Source: Lachnospiraceae bacterium UBA7086 (GTDB lineage: Bacteria > Bacillota > Clostridia > Lachnospirales > Lachnospiraceae). From it: a DNA stretch of 41,404 bases. Shown in pieces: positions 33,792 through 40,366 of this stretch. The notes beneath the pieces were generated by a model, which saw only the letters and a list, made by a program, of their open reading frames with translations, ran no database searches and had not been told where the DNA came from. The DNA lies in contig DKZA01000046.1 of the NCBI GenBank assembly GCA_002492525.1, forward strand, positions 48,844 through 90,247, read 5' to 3'. Each line of letters starts with the position of its first letter. The stretch's first letter is position 1. Both the position numbers and the translations under genes were made by a program.

Positions 33792-34483
33792 GAATGGATA
33801 AAGTAGGATGTCGAAGAGGAGCTGGCCCGAAACGACCGAAACATAAGGTGTATTGTGTTCTTGCAAAAGAAGGATTTGTTTATTTTCCCATTGCCGCTGT
33901 AAGGGCCCCTTACATGATAAAGGGATCAAGACCGGAATCTTATCTGGCAGGGATGCCCAACTTTTTCGGAGGAAATAAAAATATGGACGAAAGGGGCCGG
34001 GAGGAAGATGACTGTACGGCTCTGGCCAGAGAGATAGCAGAGGAGTCGCAGGGTAATATTCAAGTGCAGATTCCCGGAGAGGCATTGGTGGAACTTCTTC
34101 GCCGTGATCAAGAGGATGGGAATACCTACCGTTTCTATCTGGTGAGAACGGAGAACTGCCATGTTCATAAGTTTAACTGGCAGGGGGATACTGCTTTTGT
34201 ATTACGTACCTATGAAGAGGATTTGGAAAATAAACCGGAAGATTACATAAGGAGGAATCAGTGCCGTTATGAAGACAGCTTTCTTGTAAGAATGGAGGAA
34301 GCGCATTTTCGCGGCTTTGTGCAAAGCCTTTTGGCATTGCGGAACACAGCGGATCCGGAAGCCAGGAAGGTGCAAGTAGAAAGTATGCTCCAAAATGAGT
34401 ATCATATACTTGGGGGAACCACAATAACAGGCGTTAATAATTGGTATAATTCTCACACAGTGGAGGCATTTTCCGTTATTTAG
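33788..34483 (+). CDS. Nudix-like protein with an altered Nudix box
   Basis: About 231 aa. The centre holds FFGGNKNMDERGREE, then TALAREIAEESQGN, which fits the Nudix pattern (E, seven residues, R-E-U-x-E-E) with the metal-binding Glu pair. The first Gly-to-Glu spacing is longer than the canonical five, and the final Gly is displaced. Nudix enzymes hydrolyse nucleoside diphosphates linked to another group; the substrate here is unknown. The C-terminal ~100 residues have no recognised domain. Last gene of the co-directional cluster, 53 nt after the recombinase, followed by a hairpin terminator. The start depends on the small upstream frame at 33774. Confidence 0.6.
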   Translation: MRMDKVGCRRGAGPKRPKHKVYCVLAKEGFVYFPIAAVRAPYMIKGSRPESYLAGMPNFFGGNKNMDERGREEDDCTALAREIAEESQGNIQVQIPGEALVELLRRDQEDGNTYRFYLVRTENCHVHKFNWQGDTAFVLRTYEEDLENKPEDYIRRNQCRYEDSFLVRMEEAHFRGFVQSLLALRNTADPEARKVQVESMLQNEYHILGGTTITGVNNWYNSHTVEAFSVI

Positions 34484-34551
34484 AAAAATAATCCACATCA
34501 TGAAAAACGGCAGAGAAATCATAGGCATAGTGTAGAGAGTATTTGATAAAG

Positions 34552-34590
34552 AAGCAGACTTCCGGTGTCAGCCGGAGTCTGCTTTGTGTG
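34552..34590 (+). terminator. Hairpin terminator ending the coiled-coil/recombinase cluster
   Basis: AAGCAGACTTCCGG (34552-34565) pairs with CCGGAGTCTGCTT (34572-34584), with one bulged T. The following TGTGTGTG is a poor T-tract, so termination may be partial. Confidence 0.6.
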
Positions 34591-34637
34591 TGTATGCCAC
34601 AGATTATTATATTATAAAATTCCCGGCTTCATTGCTA

Positions 34638-34814
34638 TTAGTTTGTTGCTTTCAATTTACTTTTCGATAATCCGCAGATAAAATAAAAGAACAAAAAGCT
34701 AATGGATACCTTGCAAAACACTTCTGCCACATGCTCGCTGAAAGCGACTGACAGTATCATGCGTACTGCAATAATAATTACCATAAAAGATGCTGCGATA
34801 AATAACTTTTTCAT
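34638..34814 (-). CDS. Small two-helix membrane protein (58 aa)
   Basis: ATG at 34814 with AAGGAG ten nt upstream on the minus strand, stop TAA at 34638-34640. The protein begins MKKLFIAASFMVIIIAVRM and has two hydrophobic helices (~4-24 and ~33-48) separated by a short SEHVAEVF-like polar stretch, ending in a basic tail (KSKLKATN). The good ribosome site and clean membrane pattern support a real gene despite its size. No family recognised. It diverges from the membrane-bound XRE regulator and may be its partner or target. Confidence 0.65.
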   Translation of the reverse strand: MKKLFIAASFMVIIIAVRMILSVAFSEHVAEVFCKVSISFLFFYFICGLSKSKLKATN

Positions 34815-34906
34815 ATGTTTATATCTCCTTTTCTTTTACTTGCCGTAAGGTATTTTCTTTTCTGAAATAAGAATATCAAATAGGAGAATTTGCATCCATT
34901 GATTTG

Positions 34907-35000
34907 ACTTACAATTTATGCGCTGTAACTTACATTTGTGTAAGGTTGGATGAGATTTGCCGGTCAGCGCCCGGATAAGGCCGGTCGGCGTCTGGATACG
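34907..35000. promoter_or_regulatory. Repeats in the divergent region before the XRE regulator
   Basis: ACTTACA occurs at 34907-34913 and 34928-34934, 21 bp apart (two helical turns); the second copy starts a dyad CTTACA-TTTG-TGTAAG (34929-34944). A 21-bp direct repeat follows: 34959-34979 and 34980-35000, both of the form GCCGGTC-GCG---GGATA-G, 17 of 21 identical. The first set could be operators; the second looks like a local duplication. Confidence 0.5.
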
Positions 35001-35062
35001 GTCAGCCAACGTCGCAAAGAGCAGATGCAACGCAAAGTTGCGGAATTGCCATAGGAAAATGA

Positions 35063-35090
35063 TAGACATTCCTTGCTCTTTTGCTATGAT
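35063..35090 (+). promoter_or_regulatory. Candidate promoter of the XRE regulator
   Basis: TAGACA (35063-35068), a 16-bp spacer and TATGAT (35085-35090), 25 bp before the start codon. Confidence 0.45.
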
Positions 35091-35115
35091 AAAACAAAAA
35101 AAGGAGGGAAAAACC

Positions 35116-35931
35116 ATGACATTTGGAGAAAAACTTTATCAATTAAGAAAAACACAGGGGCTTTCGCAGGAAGAGCTGGCAGAAAAACTGCATACCAGCA
35201 GACAGGCGATCAGCAAGTGGGAAAATGACAACGGCTATCCCGAAACGGAGAAAATCATCCTGATTGCGAAACTCTTTTCCGTGAGTCTGGACGATCTGTT
35301 GATGGAAGAGAGAAAGATGGGGACGGGAGCTGATGCAACCGGAGAAAACAGGGGAAATCAGAATTTTATGAAAGAGCAAGGAGAATATTATGTAAACCGA
35401 GAAATGGCGAATGGTTTTCTTCTCTATTATAAAAAGAAATTTCTGCTGATCGCGGCGGCCTGCGGGCTCATATTTGGCTGTAACGCGGCCTCCTATTCTT
35501 CGACGGAACCCGGCTTTTATGAACTGACGGTGGAGCCGATACTAACCGTATTATCGGCAATGGTATTGTTTTCCATTGTGTTTTACATTATTTTAAAACA
35601 GAATCCCTATAGAAATCTTCGGAATAAGGAACTGGTCTTTTCGGCAGATGTGAGAAAAGAGCTAAAGGATGAGTTCTCCAAGATGAAAGGGGTACTGCTG
35701 GCGGGTATCATAGTATGCCTGGCAGCAGTAGGCATCTATGAGATGTATTTTGCTCAAAGCATAGGAAAAATATGGAAGACCATGTACCTTTTGAGCGAAG
35801 CAGAAATGATTCGCGGTGATTTATTTTATATGATATTCGTGGGTGTCTGCAGTTTTGTCATGATTTTTTGCGCGGGGGTGTACTGGTCGTACTCTGTATT
35901 GCTCCGAAATCAGCACGAGCAGGCGGTCTGA
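35116..35931 (+). CDS. Membrane-anchored XRE-family regulator
   Basis: About 271 aa from the ATG at 35116 behind AAGGAGGG; upstream in-frame codons cross the promoter region and are not coding. Residues ~1-65 are a Cro/C1-type helix-turn-helix (LSQEELAEKLHTSRQAISKWEND, then VSLDDLLMEE). After a polar linker come about four membrane helices (~107-130, 140-160, 195-215, 240-262). Membrane-tethered XRE regulators of this layout are common in Firmicutes, but the signal is usually unknown. The divergent small membrane protein is a plausible partner. Confidence 0.88.
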   Translation: MTFGEKLYQLRKTQGLSQEELAEKLHTSRQAISKWENDNGYPETEKIILIAKLFSVSLDDLLMEERKMGTGADATGENRGNQNFMKEQGEYYVNREMANGFLLYYKKKFLLIAAACGLIFGCNAASYSSTEPGFYELTVEPILTVLSAMVLFSIVFYIILKQNPYRNLRNKELVFSADVRKELKDEFSKMKGVLLAGIIVCLAAVGIYEMYFAQSIGKIWKTMYLLSEAEMIRGDLFYMIFVGVCSFVMIFCAGVYWSYSVLLRNQHEQAV

Positions 35932-35954
35932 TAAGATGAGGAGAGGCAGGGACT

Positions 35955-36059
35955 ATGACAGAATATCATTATATTGAAGTGGAACAACAATCCGTTTCCT
36001 TGTCTGTATTGTATGGAAAGCAATGGCTGTCATTCAAGCGTTACGAATGTGATATATAA
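35955..36059 (+). other. Short reading frame of 34 codons, possible gene remnant
   Basis: ATG at 35955, stop TAA 36057-36059, protein beginning MTEYHYIEVEQQSV. It lies 23 nt after the XRE stop and has only a poorly spaced AGGG. It may be the truncated start of a lost gene. From 36060 to 36170 I see nothing else definite. Confidence 0.25.
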
Positions 36060-36162
36060 TCTACGAAAAAGATTGAGCTGGACAGTAAAAAACGTTTTAT
36101 CTAAAAACGGTTTTAGGTATTGGTTACAAGTTCAGTGCTGATAGTGTCGGAAAGTGATGTGT

Positions 36163-36199
36163 CAAAAAATAGCGGTAAATCTGTAAAAGGTTTACCGCT
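36163..36199 (-). terminator. Terminator of the DUF4180 gene
   Basis: AGCGGTAAA (36171-36179) pairs with TTTACCGCT (36191-36199). Read on the minus strand, the stem is followed by ATTTTTTGAC, a good T-tract, so it serves the minus-strand gene. Confidence 0.7.
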
Positions 36200-36235
36200 T
36201 TCCGTGCCATTATTTTAATGACAACTATTTATGTA

Positions 36236-36668
36236 TAACTGGAATTTGTACGATATTGTTATTGTGTTTGTGTCAACTTTTGTATTGCCGCTTCTTTGGT
36301 TGACACAAAGAAGAAATCATTACCATTATTTGATTCGTAAATAAAATCTTTTAATGGTTTGCTTGTATACTGTGTGTAATCTCCATAAATGGCAATTCTG
36401 ACATGATAATTGATAAACTTTTGAAGTATTTCGCCCGCCATACCGCTGCTAAGGATAAAAAATTCCTCACATACCGCCGATTTATTGATTACTATATTTG
36501 TTGCACCCGTTTCATACTTAACAGTCATAGCCAAATCTAAAGCGGATTGCGTGTCTACAATAAGCTTTTCATCACTGGAAATAACTGCAATATTTGTTCC
36601 GTTGTCTTTCAAGTGTTCAATATTCATAATATCCTCCTAAACCTCATTTGCAGTACAAATTCCAGTTA
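36236..36668. repeat. Perfect 16-bp inverted repeat enclosing the DUF4180 gene
   Basis: TAACTGGAATTTGTAC at 36236-36251 is exactly inverted at 36653-36668. The right copy lies at the predicted transcription start of the minus-strand gene and the left copy just past its stop codon. The two ends of the mRNA could therefore pair, or the repeats may be ends of a small mobile cassette. Confidence 0.7.
36259..36627 (-). CDS. DUF4180-type protein
   Basis: 122 aa; ATG at 36627 after AGGAGGATATT on the minus strand. The segment FFILSSGMAGEILQKFINYHVRIAIYGDYTQYTSKPLKDFIYESNNGND (read in parts: AGEILQKF, YTSKPLKDFIYESN) matches my recollection of the DUF4180 pattern. The family is cytoplasmic and of unknown function, occurring as single small genes in many Firmicutes. 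The N-terminus (NIAVISSDEKLIVDTQSALDL) is alpha/beta. A solitary gene with its own promoter and terminator, wrapped by a perfect inverted repeat. Confidence 0.75.
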   Translation of the reverse strand: MNIEHLKDNGTNIAVISSDEKLIVDTQSALDLAMTVKYETGATNIVINKSAVCEEFFILSSGMAGEILQKFINYHVRIAIYGDYTQYTSKPLKDFIYESNNGNDFFFVSTKEAAIQKLTQTQ

Positions 36669-36675
36669 AGGATAT

Positions 36676-36704
36676 ATTCTACTTATAAAGCGATAAATTG
36701 TCAA
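36676..36704 (-). promoter_or_regulatory. Promoter of the DUF4180 gene
   Basis: On the minus strand TTGACA (36704-36699), a 17-bp spacer and TAGAAT (36681-36676). Transcription should begin near 36669, at the edge of the right inverted-repeat copy. Confidence 0.75.
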
Positions 36705-36779
36705 GCATTTTGCGCTGACCTATGTGCAGTGCAGGAGGGAGATCATATAGGTTATGAGAGGCGGTGAGGGTGTAGGGTG

Positions 36780-36788
36780 TGATATAAT
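36780..36788 (+). promoter_or_regulatory. Extended -10 element before the VCBS-like protein gene
   Basis: TGATATAAT (TGnTATAAT) at 36780-36788, 18 bp before the start codon. No -35 is needed for extended -10 promoters, and none is seen. The spacing leaves a very short leader. Confidence 0.4.
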
Positions 36789-36806
36789 AAGCATTGAGGT
36801 GAGAAA

Positions 36807-37688
36807 ATGGCGCAAAAGATAGTTGGTATCATAAAAATAAATGGATGGGCAAAGAGACTGACGGAAGTACTGGCTGTTTGTATTATTGTTGGTGGCTGTT
36901 TGGTGGGAAATCAGATTGGAGAACAGCAGAAAGAAATAGTGATATCAAATGACACTGAAACTGAGAGATATAATCTGGGTGATATGGATGGCAATGGGCA
37001 GACGGAATATATTGAGGTTGTAAATGTGATAAAATCGATTGGACCCGGGTATTTATGCTTTTACCTTAATGGTGAGCCTATCTATGAATATGAAGATCCT
37101 TTGCGGATATATGACATTGAAGATGCAGAATATATTGATCTGGATCATGATGGGGAGGCGGAAATATTTTTCAGTTTTTTGCCATCGGTCAATTCCGCAC
37201 CGCTTACAGAGTATGTGGTGCTGAAGAAGACAGGGAATGATTGGAAAGCTTTGGAGATGATTCATGGAGAGGATATGCTTGATAATGCTTTTCCGATTTC
37301 CTGTTGTCGCGGTAAGGAAGGAAATACAGTGGTCATTGCCTGCGAAGGACTGGAAAAGCAGATTGTCCTTACGGCGTATAATGAGAATAGCGAGGGTGGT
37401 TCCGAAGAAAAATCCGATGATGAATTGCCTGGAGATTATAAAGAGGGTGATGTGTGTGGAAAAGTTCGGGCATGGGGGATATGGGAGATACACAGCGGAA
37501 GCTATGAGGGGAGAAGCTGCCTGATTGCCATGCACGGTCTGGAGAGGTTTAGTGAAGAGTGGGGGAGCATCGATGAGGTATATATTTATTTTGACTATAA
37601 TGAAGAAGGGTATGTAAATATATTGGATATGAAATTCAGACCGTGGGATTCTCAAGATTTTATTGGGACGACAGAAGCCAGCAAGTAA
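36807..37688 (+). CDS. Probable lipoprotein or membrane-anchored protein with VCBS/EF-hand-like calcium loops
   Basis: 293 aa; GAGGTGAG precedes the ATG. The N-terminus has a hydrophobic segment (VLAVCIIVGGCLVGN) containing a possible lipobox, VGGC. Two Asp-rich loops, GDMDGNGQTEYIEV and DLDHDGEAEIFFS, spaced ~65 residues apart, look like the calcium-binding turns of VCBS/FG-GAP-type blades. The rest is beta-rich with an acidic low-complexity stretch (GGSEEKSDDELPGDY). Not assigned to a named family; outer-surface location is likely, function unknown. Confidence 0.65.
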   Translation: MAQKIVGIIKINGWAKRLTEVLAVCIIVGGCLVGNQIGEQQKEIVISNDTETERYNLGDMDGNGQTEYIEVVNVIKSIGPGYLCFYLNGEPIYEYEDPLRIYDIEDAEYIDLDHDGEAEIFFSFLPSVNSAPLTEYVVLKKTGNDWKALEMIHGEDMLDNAFPISCCRGKEGNTVVIACEGLEKQIVLTAYNENSEGGSEEKSDDELPGDYKEGDVCGKVRAWGIWEIHSGSYEGRSCLIAMHGLERFSEEWGSIDEVYIYFDYNEEGYVNILDMKFRPWDSQDFIGTTEASK

Positions 37689-37811
37689 GTGATTTCAATA
37701 AATATTATGAAGTAGTCATGCAATCAAATGACATAAATGATGGCGATAGGAGGTAGTACAGTAGAAAAAATAATACCGGCTATTAGGGATGATATAATGG
37801 CTGGATTGTAG

Positions 37812-37852
37812 AGGTCGTTGGAATCATAGGATTTCAGCGACCTTGCTTTTTT
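37812..37852 (+). terminator. Rho-independent terminator
   Basis: AGGTCGTTGGAATC (37812-37825) pairs with GATTTCAGCGACCT (37830-37843) with wobbles, followed by TGCTTTTTT. It closes the plus-strand gene ending at 37688, before the convergent minus-strand gene. Confidence 0.8.
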
Positions 37853-37868
37853 ACAGATTACGGTTGTA

Positions 37869-38213
37869 CTAGGACTCTATTTGATGAATTACTTCATCCA
37901 AGGTTTTTGCTTTGGATTTAATTTCCAGGTAAGACTTTTTCCAAACTAAATCTTGCCGTAAACTTTCTGAAGAAGCGTTGTAAATAGGTGTAGAATTACC
38001 GCCAGGAGGATTCATCAAAAAGAAAAATAAATGATTTTCTGGGTGTTCTTTGTTAATCGCCTCTATTTTTTGACGGGCAGTTTCCATATTAAAAGGAATC
38101 GAGGATAATATCCAAGTGATTTCCGAAATGTCTTTATGTATCTTTAGAACTTCATCAATCAACGTTGCCGGTTTGAAACTTTCCTGTAGTTGTTTATAGT
38201 CTGCTGCTGTCAT
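37869..38213 (-). CDS. Hypothetical protein of 114 aa, divergent from the defence operon
   Basis: ATG at 38213 after AAAGGAGATTTCAT on the minus strand. No recognised family. The protein is soluble, helix-rich and mixed in charge, with a loop MNPPGGNSTPIYN in the middle flanked by helices (ATLIDEVLKIHKDI; WKKSYLEIKSKAK). The good ribosome site supports a real gene. It shares a 216-bp divergent region with the RloA-like gene, so it could be a regulator or antitoxin-like partner, but no DNA-binding motif is visible. Confidence 0.6.
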   Translation of the reverse strand: MTAADYKQLQESFKPATLIDEVLKIHKDISEITWILSSIPFNMETARQKIEAINKEHPENHLFFFLMNPPGGNSTPIYNASSESLRQDLVWKKSYLEIKSKAKTLDEVIHQIES

Positions 38214-38287
38214 ATGAAATCTCCTTTGCTTCTTAGGGTATCATTATAACTTATTAAGAGAAAATAAAAATGCCAACTTATCGCCAA

Positions 38288-38402
38288 ACGCTTATTGACA
38301 AACTTATACAAGCTAATATTATTGGCTAATATTATTATCTCGCATGGAAATATGAGAAAAAATCTCAAATAATGTTTACAAACTGCAATAAGCGTGTATA
38401 AT
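38288..38402 (+). promoter_or_regulatory. Two promoters and repeats controlling the RloA/RloB/SIR2 operon
   Basis: Distal promoter: TTGACA (38295-38300), 16 bp, TATTAT (38317-38322). Proximal promoter: TTTACA (38375-38380), 16 bp, TATAAT (38397-38402). A 10-bp inverted repeat, ACGCTTATTG (38288-38297) and CAATAAGCGT (38386-38395), overlaps both. A 13-bp tandem repeat, GCTAATATTATT(G/A), occupies 38312-38337. Confidence 0.6.
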
Positions 38403-38429
38403 ATAAAATTAAGATGGAGGTAAAAGATT

Positions 38430-39656
38430 ATGTTATGCCAATTTACCGTAAAAAATTATAAAAGTATCCGTGAAGAGATGACCTTCGATATGCAGGCGGC
38501 GGCAATCATGGAGCATAAGGATAGAATCATTGAAACGAAAGACGGAGAAAAGTTTTTGCCAGTGTCCGTTATCTATGGACCGAATGGCGGTGGCAAATCG
38601 AATGTGTTAGAGGCTTTGCATACACTGGATGCAAAGATCTTAAGACCTCTTTGCGCGACCTGTGATAAATCGGAGTGTGAATTTAAGGCCAGAAAGATTC
38701 CGGTGGAACCCTTTGCTTTTTCGGAAGAGACAAGAAAAGAGCCGACACAGTTTGAAGTGTTCTTTAGAACTGATGCGGCAGAATATCGTTATATCCTTCA
38801 TGTGAAACAAGATTTTGTGGTGTATGAGAGTTTGGATCGAATCAAGTTAGACACCGGGAGGCGGTCAGCGCTTTTTGTTAGAAATGGCAGTGAGGTGGAT
38901 TTAAAAGGTGTTTTTGGAAAAATCAAGATTAGTGAAGAAATCTCAGAGAATTTGCCGTTGCTGTCTTATCTTGGGATAACTTATAAAAAGAACGAGATCA
39001 TTTTTGATGTGATCCAGTGGTTTGAGGATTCTATTGATTTTTTAAATTATGGAAATCCAAGACAGGAGCTACGAACAGCGATAGCGAAGACAGACGAGGT
39101 AAAAAAACTTGTGCTGGATATGATCTGTGAGATGGATTTAGACATTGAGGATTTTCGCATTGAGGAAAAAGATGAAAATTATATAGAAGTTTATACCAGG
39201 CATATTGTAAACGGATATAGTACAGAATTGACTTTGTCAGAGGAATCCAGTGGAACAAAAAAATTGTTTGGATTACTGCCTTTTATTGCAAAAAGTCTTG
39301 TTGCAGGAACAACATTAGTGATTGATGAGTTGGATGCCAAAATTCATCCGGTATTGTTACGTTATGTGGTCATGTTATATAATAACATGGAGATTAACAA
39401 GAAAGGCGCACAATTGATTTTTACCTCACATGATTTGTCCACCATGAATAACGATGTATTTCGCCGTGATGAGATTTGGTTTGTGGCAAAGGGAAAGGAG
39501 CAGAACTCTAAACTTTATTCTTTGGTAGAATTTAAGAATACAAAAGGGGAATCCGTTCGCATGGATGCGAAATATGATAAGCAATATTTAGAAGGCAAAT
39601 ATGGCGCTGATCCATATCTGAAAAAGATCATAGATTGGAGTGATGTCAATGCCTAA
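38430..39656 (+). CDS. RloA/AbiLi-type AAA ATPase (phage-defence family)
   Basis: 408 aa after a GGAGG site. It starts with the typical ABC-like ATPase opening LCQFTVKNYKSIREEMTFDM. Walker A is YGPNGGGKSN (Gly50-), the signature-like motif LSEESSGTKKLFGLLP, Walker B TLVIDELDAKIHP (Asp299-Glu300) and the switch His in IFTSHDLSTM. This is the RloA/AbiLi (AAA_21-type) OLD-like ATPase class, which works with a RloB-type partner in abortive phage defence such as AbiL. The ATPase likely senses infection and controls the partner. Its stop overlaps the RloB-like start by 8 nt. Confidence 0.9.
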   Translation: MLCQFTVKNYKSIREEMTFDMQAAAIMEHKDRIIETKDGEKFLPVSVIYGPNGGGKSNVLEALHTLDAKILRPLCATCDKSECEFKARKIPVEPFAFSEETRKEPTQFEVFFRTDAAEYRYILHVKQDFVVYESLDRIKLDTGRRSALFVRNGSEVDLKGVFGKIKISEEISENLPLLSYLGITYKKNEIIFDVIQWFEDSIDFLNYGNPRQELRTAIAKTDEVKKLVLDMICEMDLDIEDFRIEEKDENYIEVYTRHIVNGYSTELTLSEESSGTKKLFGLLPFIAKSLVAGTTLVIDELDAKIHPVLLRYVVMLYNNMEINKKGAQLIFTSHDLSTMNNDVFRRDEIWFVAKGKEQNSKLYSLVEFKNTKGESVRMDAKYDKQYLEGKYGADPYLKKIIDWSDVNA

Positions 39657-40347
39657 GAAAATTGGAACGACTCGATGGAGGAAACAGCGGCGCAAAGAAT
39701 ATTTGGAGAAAAGGGAATACCGCTATTATATCTTTTGTGAGGGGGAACAAACGGAACCGCTTTATTTTGACGGATTTAAACGTTTGATAGAGGATAATCC
39801 GATTTATAAAGATATGGTTCTGATTGAAATTGAACCTTGCGCCGCGGAGACCATGCGGGTCATTGGTATGGCGGAACGATATGTCCATAAAAATGGGATT
39901 AAAAGAGGACAGATTTGGTGTGTGTATGATAAGGACAGTTTTCCGGCAAAAGATTTTAATGGTGTGGCAGAACGGGTGGGCAGGCTGAATCTGGAGAATC
40001 CAGAGTTACAATATCATGCTGCGTGGAGTAATGAATGTATTGAGTTTTGGTTTGTTTTGCATTTTGCTTACTATACGTCAAACAATCATAGATCTGAGTA
40101 TATTAAGTTTTTGAATGATAAGTTCAGGGAATTGGGGATTGGGAAGTATCAGAAGAATAGGAAGGATATATTTAGTATTCTGATGGACAAAGGGAATCCA
40201 AAGCTGGCGATGCGGTATGCGAAGAGGATTATAGAGGGAAATAGGGGAAAGATGCCATCAGAGATTGTGCCGGGGACGAAAGTGTATAAGTTGGTGGAGG
40301 AGCTGGCGAGGTATTTGCCTGAAAATATTGAGAGTAAATTTTTATAG
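39649..40347 (+). CDS. RloB/AbiLii-like protein
   Basis: About 232 aa from the ATG at 39649 (GGAG eight nt upstream; GTG and ATG codons at 39640 and 39643 sit inside or too near this site). Basic N-terminus (RWRKQRRKEYLEKREYRYY), then FCEGEQTEPLYFDGF with the conserved Glu, VYDKDSF with the Asp-x-Asp pair, and SNECIEFWFVLHF. These are the RloB family hallmarks, thought to form a TOPRIM-like nuclease fold. In AbiL-type systems it is the probable effector. The 3' third is rich in AGG/AGA codons, unlike upstream genes. The SIR2 gene follows after 19 nt. Confidence 0.88.
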   Translation: MPKKIGTTRWRKQRRKEYLEKREYRYYIFCEGEQTEPLYFDGFKRLIEDNPIYKDMVLIEIEPCAAETMRVIGMAERYVHKNGIKRGQIWCVYDKDSFPAKDFNGVAERVGRLNLENPELQYHAAWSNECIEFWFVLHFAYYTSNNHRSEYIKFLNDKFRELGIGKYQKNRKDIFSILMDKGNPKLAMRYAKRIIEGNRGKMPSEIVPGTKVYKLVEELARYLPENIESKFL

Positions 40348-40366
40348 AGATATGAAAGGAAATAAA

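Noticed and set aside
34957..35115. N-terminal extension of the XRE regulator
   Set aside because: It reads through the promoter and repeats; the conserved domain starts at the ATG at 35116 with an ideal AAGGAGGG.
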